From JAYSRU01 sp043720875 (GTDB lineage: Bacteria; Bacteroidota; Bacteroidia; Flavobacteriales_D; Crocinitomicaceae), in contig JAYSRU010000063.1 of the NCBI GenBank assembly GCA_043720875.1, forward strand, positions 1-5,745: a stretch of DNA of 5,745 nt, given 5' to 3'. Below the pieces are notes generated by a model, which saw only the letters and a list, made by a program, of their open reading frames with translations, did not search any database and was not told the origin of the DNA. The position numbers were made by a program, and so were the translations under genes. This document shows positions 1 to 5,745 of this stretch, one piece after another. Every line of letters starts with the position of its first letter. Position 1 is the first letter of the stretch.

Positions 1-159
1 CCTAAACTCGGTGGTATATTCGTTTCCTTTCCCTTTCATTTCAGGATCAATTTCCATCCCGTTGTAACCGTATCTGTACCCAGTGATTCCTTGCTTATCA
101 CGCCCTACCATTGCCATGCCGAACGGGGTGTAATCGGTTGTTTGTCTGACACCCGTAAT
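1..159 (-). pseudogene. Rhs/YD-repeat core fragment, 5' end missing, runs off the window
   Basis: On the minus strand this frame reads TDYTPFGMAMVGR, then GYRYGYNGMEIDPEMKGKG, then NEYTTEFR at the window edge. This is the conserved end of the Rhs core found in many Bacteroidota Rhs proteins, normally followed by a YDPRLGRW-type motif, which would lie beyond base 1. Rhs proteins are large YD-repeat shells that often carry variable C-terminal toxins. Upstream the frame is closed by three consecutive stops (TGA TGA TAA, the last at 162-160), so the hundreds of residues of YD repeats that should precede it are absent. The first in-frame ATG is at 117-115, inside the core motif. GC here is roughly 46%, visibly above the neighbouring genes. 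I read it as a truncated or frameshifted Rhs remnant. A short expressed orphan Rhs tail cannot be excluded, because the 3' part is not in the window. Confidence 0.72.
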
Positions 160-187
160 TTATCATCAGTTAGACCGCCAAATTCCA

Positions 188-1498
188 TCAAAAGTTGAAT
201 TCATTAATCTCCTGCAACAAACCTTCTCTTTGCTTAACGATGTCGCTTAACGCATCGTCTTTCGCTTTTAGCTTAGCGCTAATTCTGTCTAATCTACTCG
301 TTACGGAATGCCAAAACACAAAACTGAACGGAATCATAAGTAGGATATATCCGAAAACTATGAATCCATTGATGTCAAAATAACACCCTGCGGTGATTAC
401 CAGTGGTAAATTCCAAATTCCGAAAAGAATATTGCCAATTCCAAGTTTTGCTGAACTCCAAAATACTTTTCTGCCAAATGTTTTTTGTACAAATCCTTTG
501 GCAATGCGATAGGGAATAAATGAATGTAAAAATCCAAGTAAAACAAATGGAGAAATCAATACCAACATCAAAACATCAGCTACTATTGAGGTATTATTTG
601 TAGCCTTGTTGTATATTATTTCTTCGCTTACCCCTCTTTCCGTCAATGTCTTGCTGTACGCCTTTACGCGTTCAATAAATTCTACGAAAAAAAGTTCCTG
701 AGCATTCGAATTGAAAAACGTGGCTAAATTCTGTGAATAGGTTTTACGGTCCTTCAATGCGATAGAATGATCATAGTTTAAAAAATTCATTCCTTTGCGC
801 GAAATTTCCATCACGTGTTCATGTGTTTCTGTTAAAGATTCGTCTGCAACATGGGTAATAACTGCCTTTAAATTTTTGTCGATAAGGTTGGTAATCAACG
901 TAATTACACGCGGTGCGCTTGCTTTATAGGCTTCATGGTAATCATTTAAGCAAATAATTTCTCCGGCTTCAAATACTATTTCTGATCGCATTTTACCGGG
1001 ATCAGTATAATTAATTCCTACCGTTTGAATGTACATTTTTTCGCTCCAATCCATAGCATCCAAAGCCCCAAAAGCGATGCGTGCGGCTCCTTTTTTTAGC
1101 GGCTTTAACCTTCTCACAAAAACATCATCCGTAAAACCTTCTGCAAAAACTAGAATATTTCGGCCTTTTTTCAATAAATCATTACATTTTAAAAATACCT
1201 CATCGTTTTTTGCTTTGGTATCTCCTCCATCCTGCTCACGGTAAATGGGCATCATGTGCAGCGAGTGGAAAATTTTAATTAAAAAAGGTTTAAAAACATC
1301 GGCACGTACCATGTAATAGATCACTGGATTGGTTAATGTACCCAACATCACTGGATCCATAAAAGAGGATGCATGGTTGGCAATATAAATGGTTCGAGAA
1401 TGTGCAGCTTTGGTAATGTTTACCCTTTCAATTCGTTTAAAAAATATTCTAAAAGGTATTTGAAAAGTGATTTTTACAAGTAAATAAAGGAAACGCAT
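188..1498 (-). CDS. PlsC-type (lyso)phospholipid/glycerophosphate acyltransferase with C-terminal membrane helices
   Basis: This 436-residue protein most likely transfers an acyl chain to glycerol-3-phosphate or a lysophospholipid at the inner membrane. The catalytic motif is NHASSFMD (H42, D48). The spacing is H-X5-D rather than the classical H-X4-D, as in the GPAT-like branch that includes yeast Sct1/Gpt2 and many Bacteroidota enzymes. Motif II is MMPIYRE (82-88). Motif III is FAEG (118-121, usually FPEG), followed by LKPLKKGAARIA (131-142). A VGINY segment (160-164) fits motif IV. After the catalytic domain (about 1-215) comes a charged helical stretch (220-300). Three hydrophobic segments follow at about 306-326, 353-373 and 378-398, then a charged, probably helical tail to the end. 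That is longer than simple PlsC proteins (about 240 residues). The ATG start lies 24 bases after the kinase stop and no Shine-Dalgarno site is evident. The exact substrate cannot be told from sequence. Confidence 0.93.
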   Translation of the reverse strand: MRFLYLLVKITFQIPFRIFFKRIERVNITKAAHSRTIYIANHASSFMDPVMLGTLTNPVIYYMVRADVFKPFLIKIFHSLHMMPIYREQDGGDTKAKNDEVFLKCNDLLKKGRNILVFAEGFTDDVFVRRLKPLKKGAARIAFGALDAMDWSEKMYIQTVGINYTDPGKMRSEIVFEAGEIICLNDYHEAYKASAPRVITLITNLIDKNLKAVITHVADESLTETHEHVMEISRKGMNFLNYDHSIALKDRKTYSQNLATFFNSNAQELFFVEFIERVKAYSKTLTERGVSEEIIYNKATNNTSIVADVLMLVLISPFVLLGFLHSFIPYRIAKGFVQKTFGRKVFWSSAKLGIGNILFGIWNLPLVITAGCYFDINGFIVFGYILLMIPFSFVFWHSVTSRLDRISAKLKAKDDALSDIVKQREGLLQEINEFNF

Positions 1499-1522
1499 TT
1501 TGTTCTGTTTATAAAAATTTGG

Positions 1523-2755
1523 TTAAATATCGTCAAAGATAACTGTATATGAAAGTCCATTTTCATTTACAATTTCCATTTCGCCATTAAGTTGTTCTAT
1601 ATAAGCGTGTATCAAAGTGGCTCCAACGCTCAATTCATCTAAAATAGGATACAAATTATCCATTCCAATACCGTTATCTCTTAACTCTAAAATATACCGA
1701 TTGGTATCCATGTTTTGCGTAATATTTAACAAGAGTTTTGGGGCTTTTATCGTTTCGTCAAATGCGTGGCGGAAAGCATTCATGGAGATTTCTACAATTA
1801 ACATTCCTAATGGAACCAATGTACTTAAATTAAGTGACTTAACGTTGGTTTTAAAATCAAACTCAACCGCTACTTGCGACAATCCTCGCAATAATTGAAT
1901 AAGATCTTCTAGATACGATTCTAAATCAACCTTATTCATTTCTACCGTTTTGTACATGTTGGTATGAATAATTGCCATGGCATCCACACGCGAAGAAATA
2001 TCTCTCAAGGCATGCGAAAGATCGGCATTTTCTATCATTCTGTGTAATCCAATAATAGAAGAAATGATTTGCAAATTATTATTTACCCGATGATGCACTT
2101 CTCTCAATAAAATATCTTGTTTTACTTTCGAATGCTTTAATTGAGCAAACTGATCAGAAACGGTTTCTAACACTGAATCTAGTTTGGATTGATTCTCAAT
2201 ATTTTGTGCTTCGTAGTTTTCTTTAGAAATTTTCTCTAATTCACGTTCCTCAATTCTAAATATTGATTGGGCCGCCATGGAAGCCAATAATTCAAAGATT
2301 GCGGGATAGGGTGCTTTGTAGAACCCAACTTCTGAGTGCTCTGAAGTTACAATACCATATATTCTATTATTAAACTGAATAGGGACACAAATTTCTGACC
2401 TAAACCCTTTTGTCACCTCCAAATAATAGTTATTCTGCCTTGTATCTTCAACAATAACGGTAGCTCTGGTAGTAAACGAGAGCCCAACCAATCCTTCTCT
2501 GTTTTCTATTTTGTGAGCCTTTGGACTTTTCCCTTTATGGTAGTCATAAGTGGCTTTTCGATTCAATAATTCATCTTCTTCGATCCAATCATAAACCGCA
2601 CATTCCATCAAATCTAATAACTGAACACATTTACGGGTCAGCTCTTCAAACACGTCATTTTTAGTTTTCGACTTTGCGAACGAATCACTTATTTCAGCAA
2701 CAATTTTCAACAAATCTGTTCCTAAATTGATTCCATCTCTGTTATTTTGCAACAT
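1523..2755 (-). CDS. Soluble GAF-domain sensor histidine kinase, HisKA_2 family
   Basis: This 410-residue two-component sensor kinase has no signal peptide or membrane segment, so it should act in the cytoplasm. A GAF sensory domain covers about residues 15-170; its last part has the typical VPIQFNNRIYGIVTSEH pattern (124-140). A charged helical linker (about 168-215) leads into the HisKA_2 dimerisation box LLREVHHRVNNNLQIISS (216-233), where H221/H222 contains the phospho-accepting histidine. The HATPase domain follows, with N box VEISMNAFRHAF (N326), G1 box RDNGIGMD (359-366) and a G2-like SVGATLI (376-382). All residues expected for activity appear present. The ATG lies only 8 bases after the stop of the PorP/SprF gene, with no clear ribosome site, which suggests translational coupling. 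No response regulator is in the window, so the output partner is unknown. The GAF ligand cannot be predicted. Confidence 0.95.
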   Translation of the reverse strand: MLQNNRDGINLGTDLLKIVAEISDSFAKSKTKNDVFEELTRKCVQLLDLMECAVYDWIEEDELLNRKATYDYHKGKSPKAHKIENREGLVGLSFTTRATVIVEDTRQNNYYLEVTKGFRSEICVPIQFNNRIYGIVTSEHSEVGFYKAPYPAIFELLASMAAQSIFRIEERELEKISKENYEAQNIENQSKLDSVLETVSDQFAQLKHSKVKQDILLREVHHRVNNNLQIISSIIGLHRMIENADLSHALRDISSRVDAMAIIHTNMYKTVEMNKVDLESYLEDLIQLLRGLSQVAVEFDFKTNVKSLNLSTLVPLGMLIVEISMNAFRHAFDETIKAPKLLLNITQNMDTNRYILELRDNGIGMDNLYPILDELSVGATLIHAYIEQLNGEMEIVNENGLSYTVIFDDI

Positions 2756-2763
2756 TTTTGAAA

Positions 2764-3831
2764 CTATAATGTTTTAGGAACTGGTGGAGCCAATTCGTCA
2801 TCGTTAATTTTTTTCTGCTCCTTAATTTCTTTGGTGATGTTTCTTTTGCTTCCAAAAATATAACCCAATTTAAGTTCATTTGTATTTCTCAATGAGCTGC
2901 TGCTATTACCTGAAAAATAATGTTCAAAAGCATAACTTAGGTTAAAGTTTTTAGAGAAATTCATTCCAAACTGTAAGCCTAAGGTATTTCCAGTGCGATA
3001 CATCAAGCCGAAAGAAACATTATTTTGATACGTGAATTTGGTTCCAAAATCAATACTTCTCGGAGCGCCTTTTACGCTTCTAAGCATAACTATTGGTTCT
3101 ACTGTAATGTCATTTTTCTCGAACAATAAATGGGATAAATAAACATTCCAATGTCTTTGAAAGCCATTATCCAAAATGAACGAGTTAGCCCTAAAATTAT
3201 TTGCAAAAAGCTGTGTGGTGCTTATTCCAACTAATGTCTTTTTGCCATAAATTGAAATTCCTGCCGATGCGTCTAACATATTTATTCCATTAGAGCCAGT
3301 TAGGAACTCATTATATAAATCATCCGTTTGGTTTTCAACCCTCACTTTCCTCGTATCTATTCCTAAATTTGTGTACCCAAAACCTAAACCAACAGACAAG
3401 TTTGTTTTCTTAGTGAGTGGTACATGATAGGCATAACTTCCTTGTAATGAAGTTTTCGAAAATGGACCAATACGATCGTTCATCGCTTTGAATCCAGCAG
3501 TGTGCTTCACTGCACCTACTGTTCGTTTTACCGTTTCAAACCCTTTCTTTTGTTCTTTATTAAATTCTTGAAGTACCGCATTAGTATTGTGCTTTGTTTT
3601 GATTTGACCGTGCACATTCATATAAATCGTGCTTGGTGCTGCTGCTGAAGCAAGCCATTGTATACGTGTTCCAATAGCTGCTGAACCAACATTAGAAACA
3701 CCGCTTGCTGCAGGATTAAACAGGTATAAGTCGCCGCTAAAAACAGAAAAATTAGATTCTTGCTGTCCAAACAATACTGCTGGAAACAAAAGTAAACTGT
3801 AGGTGAAATATATTTTTATTAAATTTCTCAT
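2764..3831 (-). CDS. PorP/SprF-family outer-membrane protein, partner of the adjacent T9SS type B cargo
   Basis: This 355-residue outer-membrane beta-barrel protein belongs to the PorP/SprF family. In Flavobacterium johnsoniae, SprF is needed to secrete the adhesin SprB, and similar proteins are encoded next to other type B T9SS cargos. The start is ATG 3831-3829: it begins a good signal peptide (MRNLIKIYFTYSLLLFPAVLFG, residues 1-22, cleavage before QQ), and an open frame further upstream would overlap the previous gene out of phase. Family marks are LFNPAASG (37-44), IGTRIQWL (53-60), RIGPFSKTSLQGSYAYHVPL (120-139), alternating beta-strand patterns throughout and the closing NELKLGYIFG (318-327). 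A charged insert-like stretch lies at about 77-115, and a hydrophilic tail with an APPVP segment ends the protein. It follows the surface-protein gene by 16 bases. An AAGGA sits only 2 bases before the ATG, too close to be a normal Shine-Dalgarno site. Confidence 0.92.
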   Translation of the reverse strand: MRNLIKIYFTYSLLLFPAVLFGQQESNFSVFSGDLYLFNPAASGVSNVGSAAIGTRIQWLASAAAPSTIYMNVHGQIKTKHNTNAVLQEFNKEQKKGFETVKRTVGAVKHTAGFKAMNDRIGPFSKTSLQGSYAYHVPLTKKTNLSVGLGFGYTNLGIDTRKVRVENQTDDLYNEFLTGSNGINMLDASAGISIYGKKTLVGISTTQLFANNFRANSFILDNGFQRHWNVYLSHLLFEKNDITVEPIVMLRSVKGAPRSIDFGTKFTYQNNVSFGLMYRTGNTLGLQFGMNFSKNFNLSYAFEHYFSGNSSSSLRNTNELKLGYIFGSKRNITKEIKEQKKINDDELAPPVPKTL

Positions 3832-3847
3832 AATCCTTATGTAATAA

Positions 3848-5745
3848 TTATTTAATGATTGTGATTGAACCTTCAACCATTTTATTGGCAGTATCATTGA
3901 AACGTATGGTATAGAAATAGGTGCCAACAGGTACAACCTCATCTTTAAACTTTCCATCCCAAGGTGAGGCATACCCTATCGATTCGTATACCAATCCGCC
4001 CCATCTATTCACAATTTTAACTTCGCATTCCGGATAATTGGCATTAAGTCCAGAAATAGCAAAGAAATCATTTTTGCCGTCGTTATTCGGACTAAACATG
4101 GTAACTATGTCTTCACTGATCGATTCACATGAGCTGTAATTAATTACAATCGTGTCTCTCACCGTAGCACAAACCGGATGTGTGAAACCATATATTATTT
4201 TGTTTTCACCAAAAGAGAGACTGGTAACCAAAACAGGATTACTAGATGGATTTGCAATTATTCCTCCACCACTATTTACAGACCAAAATATTGATTGTTG
4301 AAATTCTGGTATGCTACCGTAGATTGTAAAGGATGCAACCGAACTACAAAACGTAGTGTCGTTCGTTAAAATTACTGCCTTCTTATTCGCAAAAATATGC
4401 ATAGTATCAGCAGACGGCGGACATCCTCCATTTGTTATCGTCCAAATTCCTGTATTCCAACCAGGCATAAAATTGGAAGCATTCGTTAATGGTGAAGTTG
4501 CATTTGCAAATAAAATGCCTGTTGAACTTGACCACTGACCTACTCCAACATTTGCTGGATTAGCACTTACTGCTAAAACTAATGCGTTACAAACATATAC
4601 TGTATCTTGAACACTTGCAGGTAGTGGCGCAATCGAATACACAATTACCAAGGTATCTTTTAATGTACCGCATGAAGCTGAGGCAACTGCCCATTCTACG
4701 ATTGTAACACCTGGAAGCAAGTTGTTTACTCCTGTTGTAGCAGCATTTTGATTATTAAAGGTTCCAGATCCTTGAATAAAAGTCCATGTACCATTTCCGG
4801 AAGTTATTGCATTAGCATTTAATACATAATTATTTATATCGCAAAGTTTAACCGTATCCAACGCGATCACTGCTGGCGAAGGTGAAGGAAGAATTTCAAT
4901 ACTAAAAATACATTTGGTCAGATTGCCAGATGAATCAATGAATGAATACTCTTGGCCTGTAATCCCAACCGGAAATGTTGATCCAGAAGTGAGGCCTGAA
5001 AAATCAGATTGCGTAAAAGTGAAACCACCACAATTATCGGTTGCAGTTGGGAGCGTGTAATTCACAATAGGATTACAGGTTTGAATATCAGTTGGGCATG
5101 AGGTTAAAACTGGGGCAACATTTTCTACTACAAACACGGTAAAAACACATGAGGTATTATTACCTCCAGCATCAATAACTGTTAGGGTTATCGGTTGATG
5201 TCCGGTTGAAATATAAGTTCCAACTGCTGGAGATTGAACAATAGAATAATTTGAACAATTGTCTAATACCGTAGCCCCAACTGCATAATTTGGCACAAGG
5301 TAAGAACAGCTCGAACCATTGTTAACCGTAATATTTAAAGGACAAGTAATTATCGCAGGAACCAAATCTATTGGTTGCAACACGGTTGTACAAGTCCCTG
5401 TGTTTCCTGAACCATCGGTAGATGTAATCAATACGGTAGTTATCCCTGAAGCTGCTGCTCCCAATAATGGGTTTTGAACTGAAGTTATTAATCCGGTAGC
5501 TGTACAATTGTCTGTTGGAGCCAAACCTAAAACTAAATTCGGAATAGTATACTGGCAACTAGAATTAATGGCAACTTGAACCGTGTCCGTACAATTTGGT
5601 GTTGGCGCTATTCCATCTATGATTAAAACAGAGAAATTACATGAACTACTATTTCCTTGAAGGTCGGCTACGAAAATAGCAACGTTAGTAGTACTAGAAA
5701 TTGTTGATCCAGGTGCTGGAACTTGAGTATAAGATAAACTCAACA
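3848..5745 (-). CDS. Large secreted surface protein with HYR and PKD-like repeats and T9SS type B sorting domain (C-terminal part)
   Basis: The 632 codons to the stop TAA (3850-3848) are the 3' end of a longer gene; the frame is open to the window edge and enters in the middle of a repeat, so neither start nor signal peptide is visible. Residue numbers count from the TTG codon at 5743, which is leucine here, not a start. Cysteine-bearing HYR (hyalin) repeats cover 1-286, with DNC motifs at 78, 161 and 236. Three PKD-like immunoglobulin-fold repeats cover about 287-537. The end (about 545-631) is a gliding-motility-associated/CHU_C type B sorting domain. Such proteins cross the outer membrane through the type IX system and act as adhesins or filamentous surface proteins, SprB being the best-known example. 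The next gene encodes the expected PorP/SprF partner. The ligand is unknown and no enzymatic domain is visible. Confidence 0.93.
   Translation of the reverse strand, partial: LSLSYTQVPAPGSTISSTTNVAIFVADLQGNSSSCNFSVLIIDGIAPTPNCTDTVQVAINSSCQYTIPNLVLGLAPTDNCTATGLITSVQNPLLGAAASGITTVLITSTDGSGNTGTCTTVLQPIDLVPAIITCPLNITVNNGSSCSYLVPNYAVGATVLDNCSNYSIVQSPAVGTYISTGHQPITLTVIDAGGNNTSCVFTVFVVENVAPVLTSCPTDIQTCNPIVNYTLPTATDNCGGFTFTQSDFSGLTSGSTFPVGITGQEYSFIDSSGNLTKCIFSIEILPSPSPAVIALDTVKLCDINNYVLNANAITSGNGTWTFIQGSGTFNNQNAATTGVNNLLPGVTIVEWAVASASCGTLKDTLVIVYSIAPLPASVQDTVYVCNALVLAVSANPANVGVGQWSSSTGILFANATSPLTNASNFMPGWNTGIWTITNGGCPPSADTMHIFANKKAVILTNDTTFCSSVASFTIYGSIPEFQQSIFWSVNSGGGIIANPSSNPVLVTSLSFGENKIIYGFTHPVCATVRDTIVINYSSCESISEDIVTMFSPNNDGKNDFFAISGLNANYPECEVKIVNRWGGLVYESIGYASPWDGKFKDEVVPVGTYFYTIRFNDTANKMVEGSITIIK
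3851..4111 (-). other. T9SS type B C-terminal sorting domain (CHU_C / gliding motility-associated C-terminal domain)
   Basis: Residues 545-631 of the visible part show the full signature: SPNNDGKNDFF (551-561), a short strand region, VKIVNRWGGLVYES (575-588), WDGKF (595-599), VPVGTYFYTIRF (604-615) and a final GSITIIK strand directly at the stop codon. The family directs secretion through the type IX system. Type B domains, unlike type A, are linked to PorP/SprF-family partners, and such a gene follows 16 bases downstream. Confidence 0.93.
4133..4885 (-). repeat. Three PKD-like repeats within the surface protein
   Basis: Residues 287-537 hold three units of about 83 residues with the same skeleton: a cysteine after DTV or DTT (C301, C385, C466), a tryptophan about 19-21 residues later (W320, W404, W487), a second aromatic 30-31 residues on (W351, W434, Y518), a second cysteine (C358, C441, C525) and a closing DT-x-x-I strand. 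Conserved paired cysteines suggest one disulphide per unit. This repeat type is common just before type B sorting domains in Bacteroidota surface proteins. The exact Pfam family is uncertain from inspection. Confidence 0.75.
4886..5745 (-). repeat. HYR (hyalin-type) domain repeats within the surface protein
   Basis: One partial and three complete tandem beta-sandwich repeats of about 75-85 residues are visible at the protein level. Each has a TCP/SCP or NC element near its start, a DNC motif (residues 78-80, 161-163, 236-238) and a closing D-x-x-GN-x-x-x-C-x-F/T strand (for example DAGGNNTSCVFTV at 191-203). Between repeats the linker reads IAP, LVPAI or VAPVL, as usual for HYR units. The array continues beyond the right edge, so the true copy number is unknown. 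The units have diverged and are not near-identical DNA repeats. Confidence 0.88.

Noticed and set aside
1..190. Intrinsic terminator after the acyltransferase gene
   Set aside because: I looked for a GC-rich hairpin followed by a T run on the minus strand and saw none; the Rhs-like sequence begins almost at once.
195..383. Plus-strand open frame opposite the acyltransferase
   Set aside because: It lies fully antisense to a well-supported gene, has no recognisable domain and is low in complexity; a chance frame.
1029..1244. Plus-strand 71-codon open frame
   Set aside because: It is antisense to the catalytic core of the acyltransferase, whose motifs explain the sequence; no domain or start signal.
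1610..1630. Apparently degenerate G2 box in the kinase (SVGATLI, no GxG)
   Set aside because: HisKA_2-type kinases normally have a short S-L-G-L-x-L-V version, and this matches with one Leu-to-Ala change, so loss of ATP binding is not supported.
1617..1898. Plus-strand 93-codon open frame
   Set aside because: It mirrors the HATPase region of the kinase on the other strand and shows no protein family features.
3832..3972. Upstream extension of the PorP/SprF gene to an ATG at 3972
   Set aside because: It would overlap the surface-protein gene by over 120 bases out of phase and bury the clear signal peptide that begins at 3831.
4356..4538. Plus-strand 60-codon open frame
   Set aside because: It is antisense to the PKD-like repeats of the surface protein; no supporting signal.
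5322..5558. Minus-strand 78-codon frame inside the HYR repeats
   Set aside because: It is an out-of-phase shadow of the surface-protein gene, rich in Tyr, Arg and Ser, with no domain.
5743..5745. TTG at 5743 as the start of the surface protein
   Set aside because: The frame is open to the edge and begins inside a HYR repeat with no signal peptide; the true start must lie beyond the window.

Overview
The window carries four tightly packed genes on the minus strand, plus the end of an Rhs-type sequence at its left edge. The organism is almost certainly a member of the Bacteroidota, probably a Flavobacteriia-like or related lineage. The evidence is a type IX secretion (T9SS) type B C-terminal sorting domain, a PorP/SprF-family outer-membrane protein directly behind it, a HisKA_2 sensor kinase, AT-rich DNA with very short intergenic gaps, and no strong Shine-Dalgarno sites. 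No RNA gene, CRISPR array, insertion sequence or convincing intrinsic terminator was seen.

Layout in the direction of transcription (right to left): (1) 5745-3848, the C-terminal part of a large secreted surface protein made of HYR repeats, then three PKD-like repeats, then a T9SS type B sorting domain; its start lies outside the window. (2) 3831-2764, a PorP/SprF-family outer-membrane beta-barrel protein with a signal peptide. (3) 2755-1523, a soluble GAF-HisKA_2-HATPase histidine kinase. (4) 1498-188, a PlsC-type phospholipid/lysophospholipid acyltransferase with extra C-terminal membrane helices. The gaps are 16, 8 and 24 bases, so the four genes look like one transcription unit. (5) 159-1, an open segment of Rhs/YD-repeat core lacking a normal 5' end, with higher GC than the rest, running off the left edge.

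Functionally, genes 1 and 2 form the known SprB/SprF-style pair: a type B T9SS cargo and the outer-membrane protein needed to export or hold it on the surface. The kinase and acyltransferase are soundly identified from their motifs, but their link to the surface protein rests only on operon spacing. The Rhs segment directly abuts the acyltransferase stop codon and looks like a decayed or rearranged neighbour. Nothing here clearly amounts to an undescribed system; the most interesting question is whether the kinase and acyltransferase work with the secreted adhesin pair.
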